From Deltaproteobacteria bacterium (lineage in GTDB: Bacteria; Bdellovibrionota; Bdellovibrionia; Bdellovibrionales; Bdellovibrionaceae): DNA of 64,000 nt. Shown one piece after another: positions 1 through 8,360 of the stretch (position 1 is its first letter; each line of letters begins with the position of its first letter). Below the pieces are notes generated by a model, which was given only the letters and a program-made list of their open reading frames with translations, made no database searches and was not told the DNA's origin. The translations under genes and the position numbers were made by a program. The stretch lies in NCBI GenBank assembly GCA_017302835.1, contig JAFLCC010000012.1, forward strand, positions 1 to 64,000. Reading direction: 5' to 3'.

Positions 1-352
1 TGTTTATACTTTGGAATTAAATTGAAATCTGGACCTGTTAAAACTTAAAGTCTTACTTTAAGTAAAAGTTGAAATTATCTAAACCTAGTTTTCCACATAT
101 TTCCCACTAATTTTAGAAAGTTCCCACCCCGTTGTAAAACAAGAACTAACGATGATTATAAATTGAAGTGTGAATAAAAAAACTTTTTTCACCGTAAAGG
201 ACCATCGGAAAGTTTCTCTTCAAACTCAAGCTAAGTTTGTTTCAGAATGGGATTTTCTCATCATTATGAATAAAAATTTAACTCATTTATCAAAATGTGT
301 TTCAAAAAAACGAGTCAAAATGAGCATAAACCAAGAGTGTAACTTTGGGTGC
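1..352. other. Non-coding stretch with a perfect hairpin
   Basis: No convincing gene is seen here. Positions 43-50 and 56-63 form a perfect 8-bp inverted repeat (ACTTAAAG / CTTTAAGT) with a 5-nt loop. On the minus strand it is followed by TTTT, so it could be a weak terminator for the peroxiredoxin transcript that arrives from the right. The rest is AT-rich without clear signals. An open frame starting near 170 runs antisense into the peroxiredoxin gene and is not believed. Confidence 0.4.
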
Positions 353-1087
353 TTAGGCTTTAAACTTTATCTGATCAAGAATAAATTTAGCATGTCCAGC
401 CAAGGAGATCTTGCGAAACTCGCCGATAATTTTCTGATTCTCATCAAGAATAAAAGTGCTCCTTTCAATTCCCATATATTTTTTCCCATACATATTTTTT
501 TCTCGGATCACATCAAAAGCATCACATAACTTCCCATCCTCGTCAGCCAGCAGGTCAAAGGGAAAGTTGTACTTACATTTAAATTTCTCGTGGGAAGATA
601 CGGAGTCTTTTGAAACACCTAAAATAACTGTATTTTCTTTTTGAAAATCCTTATGAAGACGTGAAAACTCTTGCCCTTCAAGAGTGCAGCCAGGAGTGCT
701 ATCCTTGGGATAAAAATATAAGACTACTTTCTTCCCTTTAAGGCTTTCCAATGTGACTTCTTTATTTTCTGAATTTTTTAAAGCAAAAGAGGGACAAAGT
801 TTATTTAACAAAGTTCCCTGGGCAGGAACGACTGTCCTTACTGACTTGGTAGACTCATCTGGCTTTGATTTTTTCGAGGTTTTAACTACATCCGTAGCTA
901 TAGGTTTAACTACGGCTTTAGCTGTAGGCTTAGGCTTTGGTTTTGCGATAGCTTTTTGTTTCACTTCGTTTTTTTTAGCAGCTTTCGGTGTCTTTGCAGT
1001 TGTTTTTTCTATGGTTTTTTTAGCAGCATTTGGTGCTTTTGTAGATATTTTTTTAGCAGTTTTTTTTGCAGTTTTTTTCTTTGCCAT
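353..1087 (-). CDS. bcp: Bcp/PrxQ-type peroxiredoxin with histone H1-like N-terminal tail
   Basis: Thiol peroxidase that reduces H2O2 and organic hydroperoxides. Residues 92-244 form a normal PrxQ fold with the peroxidatic motif STPGCT (Cys134). The resolving Cys usually five residues later is absent. Cys171, 37 residues on, sits about where the alternative alpha-3 resolving Cys of Xanthomonas-type PrxQ lies. Residues 1-90 are unusual: a low-complexity Lys/Ala/Pro/Thr tail with repeated AKK and KTAKK units, as in histone H1 and bacterial H1-like proteins, with no signal peptide. The start is set by an AAGGAAA ribosome site 6 nt before ATG. The gene follows the upstream minus-strand gene by 15 bp and probably shares its transcript. 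The peroxidase assignment is secure; DNA binding by the tail is inference. Confidence 0.93.
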   Translation of the reverse strand: MAKKKTAKKTAKKISTKAPNAAKKTIEKTTAKTPKAAKKNEVKQKAIAKPKPKPTAKAVVKPIATDVVKTSKKSKPDESTKSVRTVVPAQGTLLNKLCPSFALKNSENKEVTLESLKGKKVVLYFYPKDSTPGCTLEGQEFSRLHKDFQKENTVILGVSKDSVSSHEKFKCKYNFPFDLLADEDGKLCDAFDVIREKNMYGKKYMGIERSTFILDENQKIIGEFRKISLAGHAKFILDQIKFKA

Positions 1088-1102
1088 GTGATTTCCTTTT
1101 TC

Positions 1103-2098
1103 TTACCTTGTGTAAGGTGTTTGATTATCCTGTTCCTTTAATTCAATCATATCTGGTTCAGATTGTTTAACTTTTTTTTCATCCTCTCTTGGAGAAATGG
1201 GCTCCCCTTCGCTGTTAACTTTTATAGGTAGTTCCGAACTGGAAGGATCCACACTGGGAGGAGCCACGCTATGTGGATTCGCCTGAATCGCCGGAGAAAT
1301 TGTTTGAGTCGCTTGAGGCTTTGTTTTATCTACCTCATCCGCATCTGGCCTGATTTTTGTTTCCTTAATGGTAATTTTACCACTCACCGGCACCGTGACT
1401 GAAAGTTTTGAATAGGGCAACAGGTTTTTCAAAACCTGCCCTTCAAGACTTATTGTTGGCTTGGCATCTTTATCGTAAACAAACTGAGACAACTCGATGA
1501 CCTCATCCTTTCTGGAAACTTTAAATGAGGAGCATTCCATCCTTTTTAAAAAAAACAAAGGCGTTATTGTCAAATCACAATCAATACGAGGTGCTACCAG
1601 AGAGGCACTCAGTCCGATGCTATCAGCATAGTTTTGCCCATAAAAAACGGTTTTAATTTGCAAGGGACCTAAGACACTCACCTGAGCTAACAAATCAGGA
1701 GTTCGGTATTTTTGACAGTACTCAAAAACTTGAAAATACTTTTCAAAAACTTTCAGTTCGTAGACGTCGCATTGGTGCCTACTTTTATCTTTTAATTTAA
1801 TTTTCTGGTATTGATTTTTAGCCCTTAAGACTTTTCCATAAAGTGTTTTGTTAAATAAGGGCCGATCTCCCGTGAGTAACCACACAATTTCTTTCTGAAC
1901 GTCATCAGCCTCCTGAAAAACATAGGTCCATTTCTTATTCTCAAGAAGCTCTTTGGCCGTCATTATCTTAGAATCCAATTTTGCTGGCTTTGCTCTCTCA
2001 TCTATTTTAGTTGCCTTAGTTGCCAAAGAAAAAACACCCATTATTAGATAAATTAACAAATAAGAGATGGGAAGGTTCTTTTTTTTATAGACAAACAA
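1103..2098 (-). CDS. Exported protein of unknown function with acidic Pro/Ser-rich tail
   Basis: No family recognised. Starting at the TTG at 2098 gives a convincing signal peptide: a lysine cluster, then a hydrophobic run, then SLATKA. An in-frame GTG at 2107 is an alternative. An ATG at 2041 would cut the signal sequence, and one at 2179 would overlap the divergent fadD gene. The middle of the protein (roughly residues 60-230) is mixed alpha/beta with several cysteines. The last 90 residues are low-complexity (Pro, Ser, Glu, Lys, Gln), like a periplasmic linker or tail. It lies 15 bp upstream of the peroxiredoxin gene on the same strand, so the two are likely co-transcribed. Start choice is uncertain because no strong ribosome site is visible. 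Confidence 0.7.
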   Translation of the reverse strand: MFVYKKKNLPISYLLIYLIMGVFSLATKATKIDERAKPAKLDSKIMTAKELLENKKWTYVFQEADDVQKEIVWLLTGDRPLFNKTLYGKVLRAKNQYQKIKLKDKSRHQCDVYELKVFEKYFQVFEYCQKYRTPDLLAQVSVLGPLQIKTVFYGQNYADSIGLSASLVAPRIDCDLTITPLFFLKRMECSSFKVSRKDEVIELSQFVYDKDAKPTISLEGQVLKNLLPYSKLSVTVPVSGKITIKETKIRPDADEVDKTKPQATQTISPAIQANPHSVAPPSVDPSSSELPIKVNSEGEPISPREDEKKVKQSEPDMIELKEQDNQTPYTR

Positions 2099-2151
2099 CT
2101 CTAGCACTTTAAAATAGTACCAACAGAATTTGAATAAAAAAAGGAGTATTT

Positions 2152-3855
2152 GTGATAAGTACAACAAACAAGGATACAACCCTGCCTTCTTTGACTAATG
2201 ACCCATGGAGAAACCAATACCCCTCAGCCGTCCCAAAGCACATAAACCTTTCTCTGTATAAAAATATTCCCGAGGTCTTTGATGAAGCTGTTTCAAAATA
2301 CGCCCATAAAAAAGCCTTTAGTAATTTCTCCACTACTTTAACTTATTCTGATTTAGCTAAACATGTTAATCAGTTTGCCTCTTTTCTTCAACATGAACTT
2401 AAACTTAAAAAAGGAGATAGGATTGCGATTCAAATGCCGAACGTCTTGCAGTACCCCGTGGTCTTGTTTGCCTCTTTGAAAATAGGTCTTATTGTCGTCA
2501 ACACCAACCCGCTCTACACGGCCTACGAAATGAAACATCAATTTAAAGATTCCGGAGCCAAAGCCATCGTTATTTTAAAAAATTATGCTCATTTATTAGA
2601 GGAAATTATAAAAGACACTTCTATTGAAAGCGTTATCCTGACCGAAATTGGCGATATGCTTTCCTTTCCCAAAAATATCATTCTCAATTTTATCATTAAG
2701 TATATTAAAAAAATGGTGCCCTCCTACCACCTTCCTCAATCCTACGATTTTCTTCAAACCCTAGAGATTGGTGCCCTCAACGAAGTGACCCCTACAGATA
2801 TAAGCCAAGAAGATATTGCCTTTCTTCAATACACGGGGGGCACTACAGGTATTTCTAAAGGTGCGATGCTCACCCACAAGAACATGATTGCGAATATGCT
2901 TCAAATTGCCAATTGGATGCTACCAAAACTCAAAAAGGGGGAAGAAATCGCCCTCACCCCTCTACCGATGTATCATATCTTTTCCCTTACGGTGAATTGT
3001 CTTTCCTTTATGCGATATGGGGCAGAAAATGTTTTGATTACCAATCCTAAAGATATTCCCTCTTTTATAAAATTAATGCGCTCAAGTCACTTTACCCTTC
3101 TATCTGGAGTGAATACCCTGTTCAATGCACTTATGAACCATCCTGGTTTTGAAAAAATTAATTTCTCAAAGCTTAAAATTACTGTCGCAGGAGGAATGGC
3201 CTTACAAAATGCTGTTTGTGAAAAATGGCAACGCTTAACAAAATCAAAACTCGTTGAAGGCTACGGCCTGACGGAATCTTCACCCGTGGCCTGCTGCAAT
3301 CCCATTGACGGAACTGATAGAACCGGAACCATTGGTTTGCCTTTACCAGATACATGGATCAAACTTATTGACGAAGATGGAAATGAAGTTCGTGAAGCGG
3401 GAGAGGTCTGTATCAAGGGCCCTCAAGTTATGAAGGGCTATTGGCAAAGGCCCGATGAAACAGATAAAGTTCTGGACAATAATTTCTGGCTTAAAACGGG
3501 AGATATCGGAAGTTATGACGAAAAATATTTTATTAAAATTATCGATCGAAAAAAAGATATGATTTTAGTTTCTGGTTTTAATGTCTATCCCAACGAAGTC
3601 GAAGACGCCCTAGCCAGCCATCCTGGAATTCTTGAAGTGGCCGCCATTGGGGAACCCAGCGAAACTTCCGGAGAAGTAGTCAAAGTAGTTATTGTCAAAA
3701 AGGATCCAAATTTAACAGAGCAAGAAGTGATTGACCATGCTAAGACCAAACTAACTAATTACAAGATACCCAAAATCGTAGAATTTAGATCCGAATTGCC
3801 AAAAACCAATATCGGAAAAATTCTACGACGGGCATTGCGATCTAAAAAAGCCTAA
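2152..3855 (+). CDS. fadD: Long-chain fatty acid-CoA ligase
   Basis: Activates long-chain fatty acids to acyl-CoA using ATP, for beta-oxidation or lipid recycling. It is a full-length ANL-superfamily enzyme (567 aa). Visible motifs in order: the phosphate-binding loop YTGGTTGISKG near residues 226-236, the GYGLTESSP adenine/acyl motif near 370, KTGDIG near 448, and the hinge/C-terminal DRKKDMILVSGFNVYPNEVE near 464-483, ending with KTNIGKILRR containing the catalytic lysine. GTG start at 2152, fixed by AAGGAG at 2141-2146. Its end overlaps the convergent HiPIP gene by 4 bp. Typical FadD length; no missing residues noticed. Confidence 0.95.
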   Translation: MISTTNKDTTLPSLTNDPWRNQYPSAVPKHINLSLYKNIPEVFDEAVSKYAHKKAFSNFSTTLTYSDLAKHVNQFASFLQHELKLKKGDRIAIQMPNVLQYPVVLFASLKIGLIVVNTNPLYTAYEMKHQFKDSGAKAIVILKNYAHLLEEIIKDTSIESVILTEIGDMLSFPKNIILNFIIKYIKKMVPSYHLPQSYDFLQTLEIGALNEVTPTDISQEDIAFLQYTGGTTGISKGAMLTHKNMIANMLQIANWMLPKLKKGEEIALTPLPMYHIFSLTVNCLSFMRYGAENVLITNPKDIPSFIKLMRSSHFTLLSGVNTLFNALMNHPGFEKINFSKLKITVAGGMALQNAVCEKWQRLTKSKLVEGYGLTESSPVACCNPIDGTDRTGTIGLPLPDTWIKLIDEDGNEVREAGEVCIKGPQVMKGYWQRPDETDKVLDNNFWLKTGDIGSYDEKYFIKIIDRKKDMILVSGFNVYPNEVEDALASHPGILEVAAIGEPSETSGEVVKVVIVKKDPNLTEQEVIDHAKTKLTNYKIPKIVEFRSELPKTNIGKILRRALRSKKA

Positions 3856-4286
3856 GCTTTTTTAGCCCAAGAATTGCAAATTCCTTTGCCGGCAACTAAG
3901 GCCTTAGGAAATATAGTGCAAGTCCCAGCTGCTTCGTCTTTTCCATCGATCTTTTTATTCCCTACATTTTTGTAAAAGCTGCAGTTGTCACAGAAACGCT
4001 TTTCCCATGGCAAACCCTTGTCGGTTTTCTTATCAGTCTTGGTATCCTTTTCAGCATTTGCATGGCTGTGATGGTAAGCCATCGCTAGAGCCAAATCTTT
4101 TCCAGGAACAACTACTGGCCAATCAAGCTGACTTCCACCCGCCGCCGCCGCAGGAGCGTCGCCTCGTCTTTTTTCTTGTCCAAAAGCTGTATTCATCAAA
4201 GCAGGTCCAGCAATAAGACTCACCCCGGTAGCCTGGGCAAATAATTTTAAAAAACTTCGTCGTGAATTATTTTGTTTATTTTCCAT
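3852..4286 (-). CDS. hip: High-potential iron-sulfur protein, Tat-exported
   Basis: Small periplasmic electron carrier holding one 4Fe-4S cluster. The N-terminus has a twin-arginine motif (SRRSFLK, residues 8-14) followed by a hydrophobic stretch ending AFGQ, so it should be folded before export. The four cluster cysteines are visible: C99 and C102 (CDNC), C123 (GTCTIFP) and C137 (GKGICNSW), in the usual HiPIP order in the C-terminal 50 residues. A Lys/Asp/Thr-rich and His-containing linker lies between the signal and the cluster domain. HiPIPs pass electrons between membrane cytochrome complexes and terminal oxidases or reductases; the partner here is not apparent from the neighbours. It stands alone between two plus-strand genes. 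Confidence 0.92.
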   Translation of the reverse strand: MENKQNNSRRSFLKLFAQATGVSLIAGPALMNTAFGQEKRRGDAPAAAAGGSQLDWPVVVPGKDLALAMAYHHSHANAEKDTKTDKKTDKGLPWEKRFCDNCSFYKNVGNKKIDGKDEAAGTCTIFPKALVAGKGICNSWAKKA

Positions 4287-4402
4287 ACCTTGTCCTTTTT
4301 TTGTTGTTGTTTCATCGAGTATTCTCTTTCATTTTCAATTGGTTTTCAATAAGATTTTTACTTTTTCTTTACAACACTTTATTCTTCTGGCGAAATGGAA
4401 AG

Positions 4403-5131
4403 ATGACAAAAGCCGAAGACTATTGGAACCAATTTTATTCATTTAGCCGTCCTCAGAATGAACTCTTTATCGAATTTTTATCTGAAAAAGAAAATTCTTT
4501 TTTAAACTCACAACTCTATCGACTCAAAAAAGGAAAAGCCCTAGATTTAGGCATGGGAAAAGGAACAAACTCCCTTTTCCTGGCTGCTAACGATTTCGAA
4601 GTTACAGGAATTGATAGTTCAGAAGTTGCCATTCATAAAACCAAAACACTTTTTGAAAATGCAAACCTCCAAAGAAGCAAAAATCTTAAAGCCGAGTTCT
4701 TAAAAACAGATATGGAGTTACACTTATTTGGCATCTTACAATTCGATACGATTGTGATGAATTATTACAAGCCCCAGGTAAGTCGAGTTTATGATGAAAT
4801 TCAGCGCAGTTTAAAATATGGAGGAACCGTGCTTATCGAATCTTTTTTAATCGACGAAATGAACGAGATCCTTGGACCGGAGGATAGTTATAAGAACATG
4901 TTCTTCAAACCCAACGAAGTCTTAAAAGCCTTCAATTCTTTAAGGATTTTATTTTACAACGAAGGGCTCATTGATGGAAAACAACGCGTTCAATGTTTGG
5001 CGCAAAAACCTTACGACAAGGATATCGAAAAATATAATCTTTTTAATATGTCTCATTCTAAAGACAAAGGCGAAAACACGCCCCTGTCAGCACAACGAAA
5101 ACTCGCCGAATCCTTATTCAAAAAGAAATAA
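4403..5131 (+). CDS. SAM-dependent methyltransferase
   Basis: Class I methyltransferase with the SAM-binding glycine motif ALDLGMGKGTNSLFLA about residues 43-58, followed by the acidic strand-2 end VTGIDSS. Post-motif strands (FDTIVMNYY) and a C-terminal extension are present. The substrate cannot be read from the sequence. The frame extends upstream to 4262, but that would overlap the start of the divergent HiPIP gene and add an implausible Phe/Leu-rich leader, so the ATG at 4403, preceded by GGAAAG, is preferred (242 aa). A hairpin follows the stop codon. Confidence 0.85.
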   Translation: MTKAEDYWNQFYSFSRPQNELFIEFLSEKENSFLNSQLYRLKKGKALDLGMGKGTNSLFLAANDFEVTGIDSSEVAIHKTKTLFENANLQRSKNLKAEFLKTDMELHLFGILQFDTIVMNYYKPQVSRVYDEIQRSLKYGGTVLIESFLIDEMNEILGPEDSYKNMFFKPNEVLKAFNSLRILFYNEGLIDGKQRVQCLAQKPYDKDIEKYNLFNMSHSKDKGENTPLSAQRKLAESLFKKK

Positions 5132-5138
5132 ATAATGT

Positions 5139-5160
5139 CAGGGGTTGCACTTAACCCCTG
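5139..5160 (+). terminator. Perfect hairpin after the methyltransferase gene
   Basis: CAGGGGTT (5139-5146) pairs exactly with AACCCCTG (5153-5160) around a 6-nt loop, 8 nt after the methyltransferase stop. There is no T-run after it, so it is either a weak terminator or a processing or mRNA-stability structure between this gene and the next. Confidence 0.5.
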
Positions 5161-5175
5161 AAGAAATGTAGCCCT

Positions 5176-5505
5176 ATGAAAATAATTATTCATCAACACC
5201 TGCTTATGAATCAACAAAGCATTTCGATTTATCCAACAACGTCTTTTCTAAATTTCATCAAACAAAAAACAGGAAAATCTGAGATTCATCTCCATGCATC
5301 GAACGTGTACCTCTTTCAAATTCCACCCGAAGGCGAAACACAAATACTTAGTTCTGCTCAGATGAAATTTATCTTAAAAGAAGAATTTTCTCTCTATGAA
5401 GAACCCTTTGAATCTCCATTTGATTATTCCGAAAAGGATTTTCATTCTTTTTTCAAAATAGAATGGCATGGTGTAAATTATCATATTGATATTGACAATT
5501 TGTAG
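5176..5505 (+). CDS. Small protein of unknown function
   Basis: 109-aa soluble protein, no family recognised and no signal peptide or membrane segment. It is His- and Glu-rich with mixed alpha/beta character; the last third (EWHGVNYHIDIDNL) looks like a terminal strand pair. It lies between a hairpin and the DUF2817 peptidase gene in the same direction, 21 bp before the latter, so the pair may be co-transcribed. No clear ribosome site is visible. Kept as real because the frame is well filled and the codon use matches its neighbours. Confidence 0.6.
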   Translation: MKIIIHQHLLMNQQSISIYPTTSFLNFIKQKTGKSEIHLHASNVYLFQIPPEGETQILSSAQMKFILKEEFSLYEEPFESPFDYSEKDFHSFFKIEWHGVNYHIDIDNL

Positions 5506-5526
5506 CTCAGCTCACTCAATAGAGAA

Positions 5527-6756
5527 ATGAAATCTACTTTAATTTACTTCGGAAATCTTTTTTGTTTTATTAGCTTCTTTTCTATTCCCCCATCGATGGC
5601 GATCAACTCTCAGTCTTATTTTAAAAATACTTTTGATGAGGCTAAAAATGATTTCTTATCCCGAGCCACCGCTCTCACAAAAAACTCGGGTTACTCCTAT
5701 AACTCCACTCCAAAATCCAGCGAACTAAATCATCTTGTCTATCGTCATGCTAATGGAAAAGAATATCAAGTCTCCTATTTCTTCCTTCCAGCCAAATCTG
5801 AGGATGCCGGTATGGCTAAAAATCTCATCATCCTTCAATCTGGCACCCATGGAGTGGAAGGACACACCGGAAGTGGTGTGCAAAATTTTATAATTGATCT
5901 TTTACAAATGAAATCCCTTAAAAAAACAAATTTTTTATTTATCCATGGAATTAACCAATTCGGTTTTGAAACTAATCGAAGGGTCAATTTCAACAATGTC
6001 GATTTAAACCGTAACTTTATGCTTGAAAAATCTGTCTTTAACGAAGACAACCCTGGCTACACTCTAGTGGATGACTTCTTAAACCCAACGGAAATATTTG
6101 ATAGTGGTTTTCTTGCCAAACTCTATTTTTATTTCAATTCCCTAAAGTTAATTATCAACCACTCCAAAGACACCTTAAAAAGAGCTATCCTCAAAGGGCA
6201 ATCTCACTATTCCAAAGGGATCTACTATTCGGGAAAGGACTACCAACCAGAATTTTTTGCTTTGAATTCAATTTGGGATAAATTTGTTGCCCCCCATGAA
6301 CGGATTTTATTAATAGATATTCACACAGGATATGGAGAAAGAAACAAACTTCATCTTTTAGCTAACTCTTCTAAATCAAAAAATGCGGATCAATTAAAAA
6401 AGATTTTCCACCCCCTCCCGATTGATTTTGGTGATGATAAAGAATTTTATCAAGTCTCCGGAGACATGACGACGTACTTTCAAAAAAAATATGAATCCAA
6501 TAAAGATATTTACGCCTTGGCCTTTGAATTTGGAACTTTAGACTCACAGAAATTATTAGGCTCCCTTGATTCCCTGTACCGCATGATCTCTGAAAACAAA
6601 GGCTTTAATAATGGCTATCAAAATGAAAAAGATAAAAAATATATTCAAAATCTCTTTTCCGAGATGTTTTACCCAAAAGATTTCCAATGGCGGGACGAAG
6701 TCCTAAACCAAAGCAAATCCGCCATTGAAAACGCCATTCATTTTTTTGAACTCTAA
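5527..6756 (+). CDS. Exported DUF2817-type (M14-like) zinc carboxypeptidase
   Basis: Predicted metallopeptidase of the DUF2817 group, which is related to M14 carboxypeptidases. An N-terminal signal peptide (about 25 residues, ending SMA) sends it to the periplasm or outside. The zinc-site motif THGVEGHTG lies near residues 108-116 (His and Glu ligands), DLNRNF near 160 matches the substrate-binding Asn-Arg motif, a third His is in DIHTGYG near 264, and the catalytic Glu is probably in AFEFGTL near 333. This is the full set expected for an active M14 fold. The natural substrate is unknown; peptidoglycan peptides or prey peptides are possibilities. No operon partner is obvious except the small gene before it. 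Confidence 0.85.
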   Translation: MKSTLIYFGNLFCFISFFSIPPSMAINSQSYFKNTFDEAKNDFLSRATALTKNSGYSYNSTPKSSELNHLVYRHANGKEYQVSYFFLPAKSEDAGMAKNLIILQSGTHGVEGHTGSGVQNFIIDLLQMKSLKKTNFLFIHGINQFGFETNRRVNFNNVDLNRNFMLEKSVFNEDNPGYTLVDDFLNPTEIFDSGFLAKLYFYFNSLKLIINHSKDTLKRAILKGQSHYSKGIYYSGKDYQPEFFALNSIWDKFVAPHERILLIDIHTGYGERNKLHLLANSSKSKNADQLKKIFHPLPIDFGDDKEFYQVSGDMTTYFQKKYESNKDIYALAFEFGTLDSQKLLGSLDSLYRMISENKGFNNGYQNEKDKKYIQNLFSEMFYPKDFQWRDEVLNQSKSAIENAIHFFEL

Positions 6757-6885
6757 ACATTCAAAGTTCGGAACCCTTTTCTCATATATCCTTTCATCTA
6801 TGGGTAACTCAAATTGCAGTCTCATTTTTTCGTAAGTCAAAACGACGATTCACATCATTTTCATACATAAACATAAGGAGTCATT

Positions 6886-8058
6886 ATGAAAAAACACACT
6901 TGGATTCTGGCTATCGGAATTCATTCATTAGCTTTGGGATTAATTTTATTTCTCACCGGATGTCTGAAGATCACAGATAAAAATGATAAAACAGAAAGTC
7001 CTCCTCCCCCCGCACCGGTTGTTGAGACTCATTCCCCCGCCGAACCACCCGTGACCGCCGCCAGTATCCCTCCTCCAGCTCGACCCGCAAATGAAATTAA
7101 TAAAATCACACCTAAAAAAGAGCTTATCAATGAACCCTTACGAATGTGCGTCAGAAATACCCATTATGTGGGATTAAAAAAATGTGTGCGCGCAGGGAAA
7201 TGGGTCAAAGTGAGTCTTAGCGCTCAGGATGTGGATAATGACAGAACCGATGTCTTTACAGAACCTGGGGTTTCCGTTCTTAAAGAGAATGTGTACCCTG
7301 ACACCTTTCGTATTGAGCAAGGAATTCACCAAATTACGAACTACCCAGATCAATTCCGAACAAATGCACCCTATGGCGGAGAAGCACATATTTTTTTCGC
7401 AGTTCCAAATCAAATCGATTCTGAAATAAAATTTTCCTACTGGGGTCGAGATGATTCTTTTTCTGACAAAGTCTTTCTTTCTCAAGTGGCCCAACAACCC
7501 GTTCGTTATGTGAAAATACAACATTGGAATGACCGTAGAACATTTAAGAAACACGCGAGCCTCCAATTTAGTTTATTGGGCGACTATCAAGAAACAAACT
7601 ACCGCTACCAATGTTCTTGGATGGAGTCCGATAAGGGTTTAGATTTCACTCAAACTCTTACCAAAGAAGGACTGGCAAATCCAAAGGTTCCTGAATCCAT
7701 CATTTGGAGAAAGATCACCGAAAGATGCGAATCCTTGCCCAGCTTTTTCCCTGCCGAGAATATGAACTTACTTCCTTTCAGAGACGTTAGCCCTAATCAA
7801 TTATTTACAACTCATTCATTTAAAAATGATTCAAAAGCAAGAAAACGAATTTATTTAAAAAATAGCGAAAATTACGAAATAGAGGATACCCCTTTTGATT
7901 TAGCGAATCCCTTTAAAAAATACGAAATACACCTCAACGGTAGCACTCCCATATTTAAAAATTATCGCAATGAAGAAGTCACGCGTATAGAAGGTATCTA
8001 CGATGAAGACTTAAAGGACAAAGGCTTTAACCCACAAAAAGAGATTCTGTTGCCATGA
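6886..8058 (+). CDS. Lipoprotein of unknown function with proline-rich linker
   Basis: Signal peptide with lipobox LTGC (Cys26), then a Pro/Glu-rich linker to about residue 75, then a folded region to residue 390. No family recognised. Several cysteines and aromatic residues and motifs such as YWGRDDSFSDKVFLSQV suggest a beta-rich extracytoplasmic domain. The start is well fixed by AAGGAG 7 nt before ATG. The next gene starts inside its stop codon (ATGA overlap), so the two are translationally coupled and may form one surface complex. Confidence 0.75.
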   Translation: MKKHTWILAIGIHSLALGLILFLTGCLKITDKNDKTESPPPPAPVVETHSPAEPPVTAASIPPPARPANEINKITPKKELINEPLRMCVRNTHYVGLKKCVRAGKWVKVSLSAQDVDNDRTDVFTEPGVSVLKENVYPDTFRIEQGIHQITNYPDQFRTNAPYGGEAHIFFAVPNQIDSEIKFSYWGRDDSFSDKVFLSQVAQQPVRYVKIQHWNDRRTFKKHASLQFSLLGDYQETNYRYQCSWMESDKGLDFTQTLTKEGLANPKVPESIIWRKITERCESLPSFFPAENMNLLPFRDVSPNQLFTTHSFKNDSKARKRIYLKNSENYEIEDTPFDLANPFKKYEIHLNGSTPIFKNYRNEEVTRIEGIYDEDLKDKGFNPQKEILLP

Positions 8059-8297
8059 ATAAACTAAATTTAACAAGCGCCATTTATATCATCCTACTCC
8101 ATAATGAAATCAATCAGTGGCAAAACCTGAAAACAATACTGAATGAATTAAGAACAAAATTGATTTTGTTAGGCTATGAACTAAACCACATTTCCAATGA
8201 ATCCCTTTACGACTTGTTACTTACCGCCGTAGAAATGAAAAGTTATTTTAAAGTTAAAATGGTTCAATCAGATCTGTTGTTAGAATCAAAACCTTAA
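8055..8297 (+). CDS. Small protein coupled to the upstream lipoprotein
   Basis: 80-aa protein with no recognised family. Its ATG overlaps the stop codon of the lipoprotein gene by 4 bp, a strong sign of a real, co-translated gene. It is Leu/Asn-rich and probably all alpha-helical, without a clear signal peptide (the first 20 residues are only mildly hydrophobic). A long hairpin immediately after its stop closes the transcript. Confidence 0.6.
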   Translation: MNKLNLTSAIYIILLHNEINQWQNLKTILNELRTKLILLGYELNHISNESLYDLLLTAVEMKSYFKVKMVQSDLLLESKP

Positions 8298-8312
8298 AGA
8301 ATTTCCCTTAGC

Positions 8313-8353
8313 GGCCCATCTAGAAATAACTGCTTGTTCTTGCTAGAGGGGCC
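8313..8353. terminator. Bidirectional hairpin between convergent genes
   Basis: GGCCCATCTAG (8313-8323) pairs with CTAGAGGGGCC (8343-8353) with one mismatch, giving a stable stem with a 19-nt loop. It sits between the convergent ends of the 80-aa gene and the SNF2 helicase gene, where a shared terminator is expected. T-runs are poor, so its efficiency is uncertain. Confidence 0.55.
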
Positions 8354-8360
8354 CAAACCC

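Noticed and set aside
89-97. TTTTCCACA, a DnaA-box-like 9-mer
   Set aside because: Single weak match with no cluster, no AT-rich unwinding element and no dnaA or dnaN gene nearby.
170-529. 119-aa plus-strand open frame
   Set aside because: It runs antisense into the peroxiredoxin C-terminus, has no ribosome site and is low in coding character.
753-1091. Hydrophobic plus-strand open frame opposite the peroxiredoxin tail
   Set aside because: It is the antisense image of the Lys/Ala-rich repeat; the AAA/GCA codons read as Phe/Cys/Ser in reverse.
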